In this document: one piece after another, positions 39,397 through 48,192 of the stretch
Layout of the letters: each line of letters opens with the position of its first letter
Position numbering within the stretch: position 1 is the stretch's first letter
NCBI GenBank assembly: GCA_963824095.1
Contig: CAWGNS010000014.1
Coordinates: 434,001 to 498,000 of the forward strand
Direction of reading: 5' to 3'
Length of the DNA: 64,000 nt
DNA from: JBBDWJ01 sp963824095
GTDB taxonomy: Bacteria > Acidobacteriota > Terriglobia > Bryobacterales > UBA6623
The notes under the pieces: model-generated
Database searches by the model: none
What the model was told of the DNA's origin: nothing
Seen by the model: only the letters and a program-made list of their open reading frames with translations
Position numbers and translations under genes: made by a program

Positions 39397-40452
39397 CTAT
39401 TCGCTGGCGGTGACCGGCACGTGCTCTTCCAGAAACGTCATCACCTCGCGCCAAGCGTCGTCGCGGGATTCAAGCCAGCGCGGCGGCCGCGTGCCGTCGT
39501 CGTAGGAGAACATGAAGTCGGGCGGCATGCCGGGGAAACGCAGGTAGCGGTGCGTGATGCCGTGGCTTTCGAGGTTGGATACAAAACGCAGGTGGTCTTC
39601 GTAGCCGGGGTCCTGGTCGGACCCGATCAGCAGCAGCGGCGCGCGGATCCGCGGCATAAAGCGGAACGTGTCGCGCTGCAGCAACTCGCGGCGAAGCTGA
39701 TACTCGGACAGCTCGCGCCCGAAAAGCTGCGGCGACATCGCGTGCAGCAGGCGCATGCCGGCATAGTTGTAGTCGGGCAGGCCCGAGAACAAGGTCGGCG
39801 AGATCGCCACCGCACCCTTGAAAATGTTGGAGCGGCCGATGGCCTGGAGCGTAATGGCGGCGCCCTGCTCGTAGCCCAGAATGCCGATGCGCAGTGAATC
39901 GATGTAGGGCTGGCCGCGCGCCAGCTCGGTCAACTGCAGCACGTCGAGCACCTCGCCGTTGGCGAATTCGATCCGCCCTTCGGAGCGCCCCTCGGCGCCC
40001 TGCTCGCCGCGGTAGCTCGACGCCAGCACCACGTAGCCGCGCCGCGCCAACTCGAACGCCACGGCGCGGTAGGGCGCGCTCACGCCCTCGGTGCCGCCAT
40101 GGTTGAGAATAATCGCGGGGAATTTTACGCCTTCGCGCAAGTAGGGGCGCGCCAACAGCCCGGTCAGGTGCACCCGGTTCGTCTCATAGGTGCCGCCCAG
40201 CGTGTAAGCGATGTGGAAGGCCTCGAAGCCGTCGCCGCGGTGGATGCGCTCGAGTTGGCGCAGTTCCCAACCCGGGATGCCTAGCGCCTTCCAATCGCGC
40301 TGTGGCACCACTACGGTTTTGGCCGGTGGCGGACCCAGCAGGCCGGCCGGCGTCTGCGCCCGCGCGGCCGGCGCGAAGGCGCACGCCGAGAGAAGTCCCA
40401 GGACCCAGGCGGCCGCGCGGGCTCCCTGGGTGTAGTCGCTGTTGGCTCGCAT
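39397..40452 (-). CDS. secreted alpha/beta-hydrolase-fold protein with degenerate triad
   Basis: Exported protein of 351 residues: signal peptide ending AARAQ (about 1-33), then a dienelactone-hydrolase/prolyl-oligopeptidase-like domain. The oxyanion region is ILNHGGTEG (about 114-122). The nucleophile elbow, normally GxSxG, reads GYEQGA, so Glu replaces the catalytic Ser. The acid loop LLIGSDQDPGYEDH is present, but the His loop reads FPGMPPDFMF without the usual His. The frame is intact and unbroken, so this looks like a maintained non-hydrolytic relative rather than a pseudogene. Transcribed divergently from the glycosyltransferase at 40624. Confidence 0.82.
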   Translation of the reverse strand: MRANSDYTQGARAAAWVLGLLSACAFAPAARAQTPAGLLGPPPAKTVVVPQRDWKALGIPGWELRQLERIHRGDGFEAFHIAYTLGGTYETNRVHLTGLLARPYLREGVKFPAIILNHGGTEGVSAPYRAVAFELARRGYVVLASSYRGEQGAEGRSEGRIEFANGEVLDVLQLTELARGQPYIDSLRIGILGYEQGAAITLQAIGRSNIFKGAVAISPTLFSGLPDYNYAGMRLLHAMSPQLFGRELSEYQLRRELLQRDTFRFMPRIRAPLLLIGSDQDPGYEDHLRFVSNLESHGITHRYLRFPGMPPDFMFSYDDGTRPPRWLESRDDAWREVMTFLEEHVPVTASE

Positions 40453-40623
40453 AGCGTTGATCGCGTCCTGGCGGGAAATCGGCGAGGCCGGCGCCCACGC
40501 GACGCCGCAGGTCTCCTATGATTGTAACCGTTGGAGCCGCGCGGCCCGGACGGAAAGACACGGCCGGCCGGTTGCTCTTTGACTCATCGCCCGCGACCTG
40601 TTAAGAGTGAAGATCTGGCACGC

Positions 40624-41376
40624 ATGAAACTCTCCGTCATCATCCCGGTTTACAACGAGGCCCTCACGATCCGCGAAATCGTCGATCGAGTGCGAAGCGT
40701 AGACATCGACAAGGAAATTATTATCGTCGACGACTTCTCGACCGACGGCACGCGCGACGTGCTGGCCCAGGTCGAGCGCGAGATCCCCGAGGTGACGGTG
40801 CTCTACCATGAGCGCAACTACGGCAAGGGACGCGCCTTGCGCAGCGGCTTCGATGCGGCGCGCGGCGACTACGTGTTGGTGCAGGACGCCGACCTCGAGT
40901 ACGACCCTCAAGATTACGCCAAGCTGCTGCACCCGCTCGAGCGCAAGCAGGCCGACGCCGTTTATGGCTCGCGCTTCATCACCACCCAGGAACACCGCGT
41001 CCTCTACTTCTGGCACTCGATGGCCAACAAGATGCTCACGCTGCTGTCGAACATGCTGACCGACCTCAACCTGACCGACATGGAGACCTGCTACAAAGTC
41101 TTCCGGCGCGAGCTGATCCAGGCGATTCCCCTTGAAGAGGACCGCTTCGGCTTCGAGCCGGAGATCACCTGCAAGCTCTCCAAAACCGGCGCTCGCATGT
41201 ACGAAGTGGGCATCGCCTACCACGGCCGCACCTACGAAGAAGGCAAGAAGATCGGCATGAAAGACGGCTTTCGCGCGCTGTGGTGCCTGCTGAAATACAG
41301 CTTCAAGCCGCTGAAGCTGAAGCGGCCCGTGGAAGTCGACAAGCCGCGGCCGACGGCCACCGGGGAAGTGAGCTAA
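40624..41376 (+). CDS. family 2 glycosyltransferase, dolichyl-phosphate-mannose/glucose synthase-like
   Basis: Cytosolic GT-A glycosyltransferase of 250 residues. It starts MKLSVIIPVYNEA, has the nucleotide-binding IIIVDDFSTDGT (33-43), and the metal-binding DAD at 88-90 inside QDADLEYDP. No C-terminal membrane spans are present, as in the soluble class of polyprenyl-phosphate hexose synthases. The likely reaction is transfer of a hexose from a nucleotide sugar to a polyprenyl phosphate, which would feed GT-C enzymes such as those suspected at 35366-36517 and 44345-46390. ATG 40624 is chosen because the conserved N-terminus starts there. Confidence 0.9.
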   Translation: MKLSVIIPVYNEALTIREIVDRVRSVDIDKEIIIVDDFSTDGTRDVLAQVEREIPEVTVLYHERNYGKGRALRSGFDAARGDYVLVQDADLEYDPQDYAKLLHPLERKQADAVYGSRFITTQEHRVLYFWHSMANKMLTLLSNMLTDLNLTDMETCYKVFRRELIQAIPLEEDRFGFEPEITCKLSKTGARMYEVGIAYHGRTYEEGKKIGMKDGFRALWCLLKYSFKPLKLKRPVEVDKPRPTATGEVS

Positions 41377-41875
41377 ACCGCAACCACCGTCGCTGCCGCC
41401 GCTGGGGCGCTGTGGCGCAAGCTCTCAGCTTGCAGCGTCGAGCCTCCGCTCGAGGGGATCGGCTAAAGCTCCACAGAATCCAAAACCTTCAGGCTCCGCC
41501 GTCCCAACCTCAGCGGCCGTTGCCGACGCTCGACCAGGGTTATTCTCCGAAGCGTTGTGGAGTCCGGCGGTCGATTCTGGATGTCCTGAGCGTGACGCAT
41601 AAAGCGTCCGGCAGCTTTATGGCCCGAATCCATTCCACCATATGATTATCTAGTGGAACATAGATACTCATAGTACGATGGAATGAGAGTATGGTTAGAA
41701 AAGCTCCATAGGAAATCTTATGGAGCTAACCGGCGGCTGAGCCTCCTGCGGAAGAACCCAGCTCGCCGGCTCGCGTATGATGGTCCCGGAGGCTGCAGCG
41801 GGTGCGCTCAGCGTGGCGGGCCTGCATTCCCAGAAGAATCGCATCGATTCGCGAAAATCAGCACGGAGGAATCTC
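41377..41875. other. 499-bp spacer with palindromes and an AT-rich segment
   Basis: Contains the hairpins GCAAGCT-CTC-AGCTTGC (41417-41433) and TCGAG/CTCGA (41438-41453), then a segment at 41631-41727 that is much more AT-rich than the rest of the window and carries four overlapping inverted repeats. The Shine-Dalgarno GGAGG of the next gene lies at its end. No credible gene. Confidence 0.6.
41631..41727. repeat. AT-rich cluster of nested inverted repeats
   Basis: Four exact inverted pairs: CATTCCA 41631-41637 with TGGAATG 41679-41685; TTCCAC 41633-41638 with GTGGAA 41653-41658; ATACTC 41664-41669 with GAGTAT 41687-41692; AGCTCCATA 41702-41710 with TATGGAGCT 41719-41727. Alternative, mutually exclusive stems are possible. 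Confidence 0.65.
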
Positions 41876-42985
41876 ATGAACCAGGAAAACCCGGGTACCC
41901 CTCAGAACCGTTCCCGAAAATGGCAGGCAGTCGCGGCCCTTATCGGCGTCGGCGCTCTGATCGGTTTCGGGATGCCACTTCCCGCGCAAACGCCGGCGAT
42001 TTGGAAAATTCACGACATGAACCGGCCGCATCCGCCTAAAGTGAAATCGTCGATCCAGCTTCCGGTGGCGCCGCCTTCCGACGCCATCGTGCTGTTCGAC
42101 GGCAAAGATATTTCGAAATGGCGCAGCAAAGACGGCGGGCCGGCAAAATGGGTCGTCAAAGACGGTTATATGGAGTCCACCCGCGGAAGCGGCTACGTCT
42201 ATTCCCGCGATTCATTCGGCGACATGCAGCTTCACGTCGAATGGGCCGCTCCGGTACCCGCGGTCGGCACCGGCCAGGGGCGCGGCAACAGCGGCGTGTT
42301 TCTGATGGGCTTATACGAGGTGCAGGTTCTCGATTCCTATACCAACGTCACCTACGCGGATGGGCAGGCTTCGGCGATCTACGGCCAGCACCCGCCGTTG
42401 GCCAATGCGAGCCTGCCCGCGGGCGAGTGGCAGGCCTACGACATCTTTTTCCGGCGGCCGCGTTTTCGCCCCGACGGCGCGCTGTCGAAGCCGGCAACGG
42501 TGACGGTGGTGCACAACGGCGTTCTGGTGCAAGATCATGTCGAAATCTGGGGGCCCACTTCGTGGCTGCAATACCATCCCTACCACTCGCATCCCAACAG
42601 AATGCCCCTGGCGTTGCAGGACCATGGTAACCCGGTTCATTTCCGCAACATCTGGGTGCGCGAGCTGCCGGAGGCGACCGAGCCCGGTCCCGCCACCGAC
42701 GACACCAAGCCGCTGCTGATGCTTTCCTCTGAGGTGCTCGACCGCTACACGGGCGAGTATCGCCTCGAAAATCACACCTCCATGTCGATCGAGCGCGACG
42801 GCGAGCAGATGTTCGCCCGCATCGCCGATAGCGTCAAGCTCGAGATGCTGGTGCATTCGCCGACGGAGTTCTCGCTGCGCTGGACCGCGGGGCGATTCAC
42901 CTTCGATTTGAATGCGGAAGATGTGCCGACCGGGCTGACGTTCTACATCGGCGGCGACGAACTGAAGGCCGAGAAAGTCCAATAG
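41876..42985 (+). CDS. secreted DUF1080 (3-keto-disaccharide hydrolase-like) protein
   Basis: Exported protein of 369 residues with a signal segment around 18-38 (VAALIGVGALIGFGMPLPAQ). The main domain (about 65-270) begins IVLFDGKDISKWRSKDGG and contains SGVFLMGLYEVQVLDSY, hallmarks of the DUF1080/PF06439 concanavalin-like fold found in glycan-degrading bacteria, some members of which hydrolyse 3-keto-glycosides. A C-terminal segment (about 285-369; LDRYTGEYRLEN) resembles the DUF3471-type beta-rich domain. ATG 41876 has GGAGG eight bases upstream. It stands alone with a long structured leader. Confidence 0.88.
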   Translation: MNQENPGTPQNRSRKWQAVAALIGVGALIGFGMPLPAQTPAIWKIHDMNRPHPPKVKSSIQLPVAPPSDAIVLFDGKDISKWRSKDGGPAKWVVKDGYMESTRGSGYVYSRDSFGDMQLHVEWAAPVPAVGTGQGRGNSGVFLMGLYEVQVLDSYTNVTYADGQASAIYGQHPPLANASLPAGEWQAYDIFFRRPRFRPDGALSKPATVTVVHNGVLVQDHVEIWGPTSWLQYHPYHSHPNRMPLALQDHGNPVHFRNIWVRELPEATEPGPATDDTKPLLMLSSEVLDRYTGEYRLENHTSMSIERDGEQMFARIADSVKLEMLVHSPTEFSLRWTAGRFTFDLNAEDVPTGLTFYIGGDELKAEKVQ

Positions 42986-43054
42986 CGGACACAGTCAAGG
43001 CGGTGTTCAAAAAGCCGGCGTGCTGGGGCGTAGCGTGCTTAGCGTGCTACGCCT

Positions 43055-43949
43055 CTACTCGCTATAGACGAACCATGGATAGCGGTCTAAGGGCAACGAC
43101 CCGCGCTTGGCGGCGACGCACCAGGTTTGCTCGCCGCGAAGCTCGGTATCGTAGCCGTTCTCACGCAGCAAGGCCAGCAGCGGCAAGTGCGACGAGAATT
43201 CGGGGATGAAGGTCGTAAACAGCGACTCGACTTCGAAGCCCGCCGCCTTGACGATCCCGCCCAGCTCGTGGGCCGTGTATTCGCGCATGTGTCCCACTTC
43301 CGGTTCCCCGCCCGGCCTCTTGTAGAGGAAGAACACCTGCGGATTGTCGTGGCCGTCGAGGGTTTTCGCCACGCTGGTGATGCTGCCGACGTTGGGCGTG
43401 GTGATCAGCAGGCGGCCGCCTTCGACCAGCACGCGCCTGGATTCGAGCAGCAGATGCATCGGGTCGTAGAGCATGTGCTCGATGATCTCCCCGGCGACCA
43501 CCAGATCGAAGCTCGCATCGTCGTAGGGGAAACGGTCGCGCTCGGCGTCGAACAGGTCGACGTCGCATTCGAAAACACCGTCGGGGAACTCGATGCGTTT
43601 GTGGTCGGTTCGGCCCAAGGGCCCGAAATACGCCCCCCGTACCTCGCGGTATCCGCAAAGGCGCTCGAGAAACGGCGTGATCTGGGAGTAGCAGCCCAGT
43701 TCGAGAACACGGCCGGTGGCGGCGGGCAGCGGAACCAGAGCGAGCGTGCGAGCGAGGCGCGGGATATGCTTGGCGAGGTATTGCGTCGCGTCGTGGTCGG
43801 GCGTAGGAAGTTGGCGCAGCGCCTCCTCGGCGGCACGCAGCCGCTGGGGATCGAACGGCTCCTGGCCTGCGCGAACCGGGGGCCGAGAGGTGGTAGTTCA
43901 GTTTCCTGAGCAGCGTGCGAACGAGACGAAGATGCAGAGGGAGAGGCAT
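43055..43949 (-). CDS. class I SAM-dependent methyltransferase, apparently frameshifted near its 5' end
   Basis: The main frame (stop at 43055, open up to about 43890) encodes a Rossmann methyltransferase: VLELGCYSQ is the SAM motif I, followed by FDLVVAGEIIEHMLYDPMHL and LLITTPNVGS. It lacks an ATG or GTG near the expected N-terminus. In the neighbouring frame an ATG at 43949 begins MPLPLHLRLVRTLLRKLNYH. Removing one C from the five-C run around 43878-43882 joins the two into a continuous, sensible sequence (KLNYHLSAPVRAGQEPFDP). So the gene is either broken by a one-base insertion or the sequence has an error there. Its target is unknown; the nearby sugar genes suggest a glycan or lipid carrier. 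Confidence 0.75.
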
Positions 43950-44344
43950 GCTGATCTCTATCGGATTGGGCGCGTGCTCTTCAACGGCGGGCCGCATTTC
44001 TGAGCCCGTAGAGGCGACCACCATCTAATAGCCCACGGCTTCAGCCGTGGGTCGGCGCCCCATTTTGGGCTTCCGCCCTGGAAGGGCGGCCGTAATCCGT
44101 TCGACGCAGCAACGCATCCTGGATCGTAGGGCCGGCTCTGCGCCCGGGGGCTGACTCGCCCGTTTCAGGGCTCGGCCGGTATTGGGTACTGATCCCGCGG
44201 CTAAAGCCGTGGGCTATTAGATGGTAACGCCCCCGCGGGGCTCAGCACCGTTGCGAGCCTATTTCTCGACCGCTCTCACGCGCACGGTTCGGATGCGATT
44301 CGCGCTGCGCCTCGAATTGTCATTGCGGCGTTGCACTGCGGCAG
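43950..44344. other. 395-bp spacer dominated by an inverted-repeat-bounded element
   Basis: Includes the 206-bp element at 44020-44225. The remainder, 44226-44344, is the 3' flank of the membrane protein gene and contains nothing I recognise. Confidence 0.6.
44020..44225. mobile_element. 206-bp element with 22-bp perfect terminal inverted repeats (MITE-like)
   Basis: The 22 bases at 44020-44041 (starting ACCATCTAATAGCCC) are exactly inverted at 44204-44225. Each end is also a small hairpin (CCCACGGCT-TC-AGCCGTGGG at 44032-44051). There is no coding frame inside and no clear target-site duplication. It could be a non-autonomous transposable element or a pair of dispersed palindromes. Confidence 0.5.
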
Positions 44345-46390
44345 CTACAGGCCCGCCGGAAACGATGCTCTTTTCCTCGTACCCACCACCAGCAGCGCCA
44401 ACACCGCCAAAATCGCGATCACGGTCAACACGCGCCCGATGCGGTTCTCGAGCGGCAATTCAAACTGCATCACGATTTCGCGCTCTCCCGGCGGAACTTC
44501 CACGAGCGTCTGGCCCAACACGTCCTCGCGAGCGTTCAATTCGGTTCCATCGAGATAGGCGTGCCAGGCCGGGTCATAGCTCTCCTGGACGAGCAGCAAC
44601 TGCCCGGCTTCGAGCGTGGCGCGCAGCAGCAAGGTTTCGGGGCCGCGCCATTCCTGCGTCACCGGCGAGTCCGGGCCCTCTTCGACGGCGCGGACGTAGG
44701 CCTGCAAGCGGTCGCGATACCAGCCTTCGCTCACCGGCAGCAGGGCCTTCACGACCGCCTCGTCGACCACGCGGGCCTGCGCCGGAAAGCGCCGGGGAAC
44801 GCGGTAAATCGTGTCCCCCGCCCCGTTGTCGAACAGCACGGGCAGCACGCCATCGAACTTGTAGGGGTCGAGCAAGGTCGGGTAGACCTCCCGCGAACTC
44901 TTGTCGCTGACGATGGTTGCACCGACTCCGAACGCCTGCATCCATTCCTTGGCCCATTCGCCGGCTTCAGCGGAACGCAGATTCCACTCGGCCGCATCCA
45001 GGGTCTGGTTCAGCATCCCCTGGTGCGAACCGCCGGTAAGCTGCGGTAGGTCTTGCCATACGTCGTACCAGAAGCGGATCGACCCCTCGACGTAGGTGCG
45101 AACGCCGGGAAGGTTGTCGGCCACCCAATGCGAGAGGCGGTACTCGACGCGTTGCTGGTAGTTGGGATCTTCGACGTAGAGCCGCCAGGCATTCGAGACA
45201 TAGTGGCGGCAAAACAGCAACGGGAAGAGAGCCAGCACGGCGGCGGCCGTGCGCCAGTTGCGGGCTTGCGCGGGCATTCGCAGCGAACAGCACGCCGCAA
45301 GTTGGCGGCAGATTTCGAGCCACGCCAGAATGAGCATGATGTCGAGCTCGGGGACAAAACGCATCGCGCTGCCGAAAACCTGCAGGCCGAAGAACGCCTC
45401 GCCGAGCACCGCCACCACAAACAGCAGCGTTGCTCCGGCGACAAACAAGGGGTAGAGCAGATCGCGCCGGAGGCGGCCAAAGATGTAGGAGAACAATAGA
45501 AAGGCGGCCATCAGTCCCGCGGCGACCGCAATGTGAGAGGGTTTTCCGCTTGCCCCGACGGTGGCGAGGTTGGCGGTCGTCTCGCGCAAATACGAAGGCA
45601 CCAGCCAGACGGCGGTGAGCCCATAGGCGAGCACAGGAATGGCTATGGCCCACGGCCAGGCGGCATGTTCCTGATAGGCGACCCAGACGCACCACACTAG
45701 CAGCGGGTAGAGCATCGCCAGCGTCACCGCTCCGTAAAAATTGTTCGATACGACGAGTGCGCAAAGCACCGCCGCCGCGCTCAAGGCCGCCGGGTTGCGG
45801 CGCGTTATCGCCCAATACGAGAAGGCCAGCGCCAGCGGCAGCACGCACAACGCGCTGATGTGTGGGCCTTCTCCCCAGCGCACCAGGGCATTGAGGCGCT
45901 GCGGGGCGGAGTATACGCCCAGTGCATCGATGCGAATCAGCGGCAGGAACGCAAACGAGGGCGAAACCACGATATTGGTGACGGAGGCAGCCCACGCCAT
46001 CCAGCGCGAGCCGCTCACCGCGCGCACCAACGCGTACAGTGCCGGCGTTCCCAGGCAATAGAAGAGCCCGACGTAGAGGTGGTAGGCCTGCGGAATCGAC
46101 AGCGAGAATAGCTTCGAAAAGATCGCCGTTCCGTAGGAGAGAGCGGGCGGGTAGATGTAGTCGAAGCGCGTGCCGCAGTACCACAGCGGCTGCCACTGGG
46201 GGTGCGGCCAATACTCCACCAGATAGCGCGCGTGCGCCATGAAGGTCGATTCGATCGAGCCCCAGTTGTGATAGTGCAGCCCGAACAGCGGCCAGATCAA
46301 CAGCGCCGTCAACGCGTAGAGCGCGATGCCGTCGGCAAGGAAACTCAGCGCACGCGCAGGTGGCGGGCCGGAGTGCTGTGAAGGAGGCAC
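44345..46390 (-). CDS. large polytopic membrane protein, YfhO/GT-C-like
   Basis: Integral membrane protein of 681 residues with about 12-13 spans in the first 420 residues, an extracytoplasmic region of about 200 residues (about 430-655) and a final span. The first loop (HNWGSIESTFMAHARYLVEY, then PQWQPLWYCGTRFDYIYPP) resembles the substrate loop of GT-C membrane proteins related to YfhO and the 6-pyruvoyl-tetrahydropterin-synthase-related group. The C-terminal soluble region ends in a beta-rich segment (ESYDPAWHAYLDGTEL) characteristic of those proteins. It starts at GTG 46390, 15 bp after the stop of the upstream glycosyltransferase gene, in a three-gene operon. Confidence 0.8.
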   Translation of the reverse strand: MPPSQHSGPPPARALSFLADGIALYALTALLIWPLFGLHYHNWGSIESTFMAHARYLVEYWPHPQWQPLWYCGTRFDYIYPPALSYGTAIFSKLFSLSIPQAYHLYVGLFYCLGTPALYALVRAVSGSRWMAWAASVTNIVVSPSFAFLPLIRIDALGVYSAPQRLNALVRWGEGPHISALCVLPLALAFSYWAITRRNPAALSAAAVLCALVVSNNFYGAVTLAMLYPLLVWCVWVAYQEHAAWPWAIAIPVLAYGLTAVWLVPSYLRETTANLATVGASGKPSHIAVAAGLMAAFLLFSYIFGRLRRDLLYPLFVAGATLLFVVAVLGEAFFGLQVFGSAMRFVPELDIMLILAWLEICRQLAACCSLRMPAQARNWRTAAAVLALFPLLFCRHYVSNAWRLYVEDPNYQQRVEYRLSHWVADNLPGVRTYVEGSIRFWYDVWQDLPQLTGGSHQGMLNQTLDAAEWNLRSAEAGEWAKEWMQAFGVGATIVSDKSSREVYPTLLDPYKFDGVLPVLFDNGAGDTIYRVPRRFPAQARVVDEAVVKALLPVSEGWYRDRLQAYVRAVEEGPDSPVTQEWRGPETLLLRATLEAGQLLLVQESYDPAWHAYLDGTELNAREDVLGQTLVEVPPGEREIVMQFELPLENRIGRVLTVIAILAVLALLVVGTRKRASFPAGL

Positions 46391-46405
46391 GATGGGGAGC
46401 GGTCC

Positions 46406-47233
46406 CTAAGAGTTCTGACGCGGAGGCTTGGCGTATTCACCGCCCACGGCGGCCGCGACGGCGGTCTCGCCCCGGTAGCGACGCGCCAGGCTATCGAACT
46501 GCCGGTGACGGCGGATGCCGGCGTGGTGCAGGCAAAAACGGGCCAGCAGCCACAGAATCTCGAGCCCATAGCGCGTGCTCTGCCAGAACGACGCCGACGA
46601 CGCTTCGGCGAAGTAGCGCGTCGGCACGGGCACTTCGGTGATGCGGAACTTGAGCTCCACCACCTGCGCCAGGATCTCCTGGTCGAAGATGAAGCGGTCG
46701 GAGTTCATCTCGACGTTTACCGATTCGAGTACTTCCTTCCGGAAAGCGCGGTAGCCGGTGTGATATTCCGACATCCGCAGCCCGAAGGCGAGATTTTCGG
46801 CGCCGGTCAGGAAGCGGTTGGCGATGAATTTCCACCACGGCATGCCCTGCTTGACCGGGCTGACGCCCATCAGCCGCGAGCCGAGCACCACGTCGGCGTC
46901 GCCCTGCTGGATCGGCGCGATCACTTCGGGCACCAGTTTGGGGTCGTATTGATAGTCGGGGTGGACCATCACGACGATGTCGGCGCCGGCCCGCAGCGCC
47001 TCGCGGTAGCACGTTTTCTGGTTGGCGCCGTAGCCGTAGTTGCGATTGTGGATGAAGACTTCGAGGCCGAGCTGACGGGCGATCGCGACGGTTTCGTCGG
47101 AACTGCCGTCGTCGACCAGGATGACGCTGTCGACCAGATCGCGAGGCAGCTCGCTATAGGTCATCCGCAGCGTCTTGGCGGCGTTGAAGGCCGGCATGAC
47201 GACGACAATTTTCGGACGTGGGAGGTTGCCCAT
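46406..47233 (-). CDS. family 2 glycosyltransferase, polyprenyl-phosphate-sugar synthase-like
   Basis: GT-A enzyme of 275 residues. The N-terminus KIVVVMPAFNAAKTL, SVILVDDGSSDET (about 36-48) and HPDYQYDP (about 91-98, the metal-binding acidic motif) place it with dolichyl-phosphate glucose/mannose synthases. HTGYRAF and the FRITEVPVPTRYF segment are also family-typical. There are no clear membrane spans. ATG 47233 is chosen with GGAGAATGAG just upstream and lies one base after the stop of the methyltransferase gene, so the genes are tightly coupled. It likely supplies a lipid-linked sugar to the downstream membrane protein. Confidence 0.9.
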   Translation of the reverse strand: MGNLPRPKIVVVMPAFNAAKTLRMTYSELPRDLVDSVILVDDGSSDETVAIARQLGLEVFIHNRNYGYGANQKTCYREALRAGADIVVMVHPDYQYDPKLVPEVIAPIQQGDADVVLGSRLMGVSPVKQGMPWWKFIANRFLTGAENLAFGLRMSEYHTGYRAFRKEVLESVNVEMNSDRFIFDQEILAQVVELKFRITEVPVPTRYFAEASSASFWQSTRYGLEILWLLARFCLHHAGIRRHRQFDSLARRYRGETAVAAAVGGEYAKPPRQNS

Positions 47234-47234
47234 C

Positions 47235-47942
47235 TCATTCTCCGGTCCGCCGCGCGACGACGACGAACTGGTAGGCAAACAGGGTTTTCCAGAGACGCCC
47301 CAACCCGTAGCTTAGCCGTTCAAGCGCCCGAACAGCAATGTGGCCCGAATCGAGATTCCAGGCCAGCCCAAACGGCACCGCCGTGGGCGCCACATCGAGC
47401 ATTTCCAGGCCGGCGCTCTGCAGCAGATCGCGCCAGCCCTGCCAGGTGTAGAAATGCAGGTGGGTGCGGTCGAACAGGCCTTTCTCATCGGCCGGAAAGC
47501 GCCCCCGCAGGATGGTCCAGCGGAAGTACCAGTGGCCGCTGTTGGGAAGCGAGGCGATCAGCCGGCCGCCCGGGGCCAGGTTCGCGCGGAGCCGCCGCAG
47601 AGTCATGCCCGGGTCGCGCAGGTGCTCCAGCACATCGCCGCAAACCAGAAACGAAAACGGCTCCGCGAACGATGGGACTTCGCGGTCGAGGTCGGCCTCG
47701 ATGACCTCCACGCCCTCGGGAAAATCGGCCGCCACCGTACCGGGCGCGGCCAGGCAAACCACCCGAAAGCCGCGCTCGCGGAGCAGCCGGCCCAGATAGC
47801 CCTCGCCGCCGCCGACGTCCAGGACGCGGCGGCCCTCTCCCGGCGCCGGCAAACGCGCCAGCAACAGGCTATGGCTGCTATACGGCCCGGATTTGAGCGA
47901 ATAGGGGGACCCAGATGGATTGGCAGCGCCCGAAGAGACCAT
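47235..47942 (-). CDS. class I SAM-dependent methyltransferase
   Basis: Cytosolic methyltransferase of 235 residues, type-11/23 fold. Motif I is VLDVGGGEGYLG (about 40-51), the acidic strand-2 region is VEVIEADLD, and motif post-I includes LVCGDVLEHLRDPGMTL, then LAPGGRLIASLPNSGHW. It is the first gene of an operon with a polyprenyl-phosphate-sugar-synthase-like enzyme and a large membrane protein, so an O-methylated glycan or lipid carrier is a reasonable guess but not shown. ATG 47942 is the start; the upstream 250 bp have no gene. Confidence 0.9.
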   Translation of the reverse strand: MVSSGAANPSGSPYSLKSGPYSSHSLLLARLPAPGEGRRVLDVGGGEGYLGRLLRERGFRVVCLAAPGTVAADFPEGVEVIEADLDREVPSFAEPFSFLVCGDVLEHLRDPGMTLRRLRANLAPGGRLIASLPNSGHWYFRWTILRGRFPADEKGLFDRTHLHFYTWQGWRDLLQSAGLEMLDVAPTAVPFGLAWNLDSGHIAVRALERLSYGLGRLWKTLFAYQFVVVARRTGE

Positions 47943-48138
47943 GAGAGCGGGTCAAGGCAAACGAGAGTGCTTTGGGAAGCAGAGTGGTTATGGTAGCACG
48001 CCCGCCGCGGCGCCCCGTTCGCCCGCATCTCCAACCAAACGTGGCACGGCGAATTCGAGCCGAGAATGCGGACTCGATAACGTCATGGACCTTCCAGTCT
48101 CGTCGGCCTGGATCGTGGCGCGGGCCTCCGGCCGGCAG

Positions 48139-48157
48139 CGCCGACCTCAGGTCGGCG
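48139..48157. repeat. 8-bp hairpin CGCCGACC-TCA-GGTCGGCG
   Basis: Exact inverted repeat in the spacer between the small secreted protein gene and the methyltransferase gene, 36 bp past the stop of the secreted-protein gene. It may serve as an end-of-transcript structure and matches the style of the other intergenic palindromes. Confidence 0.5.
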
Positions 48158-48192
48158 TTCCCCAAAAGCCCAAGAACTCCGCGACCCGATCC

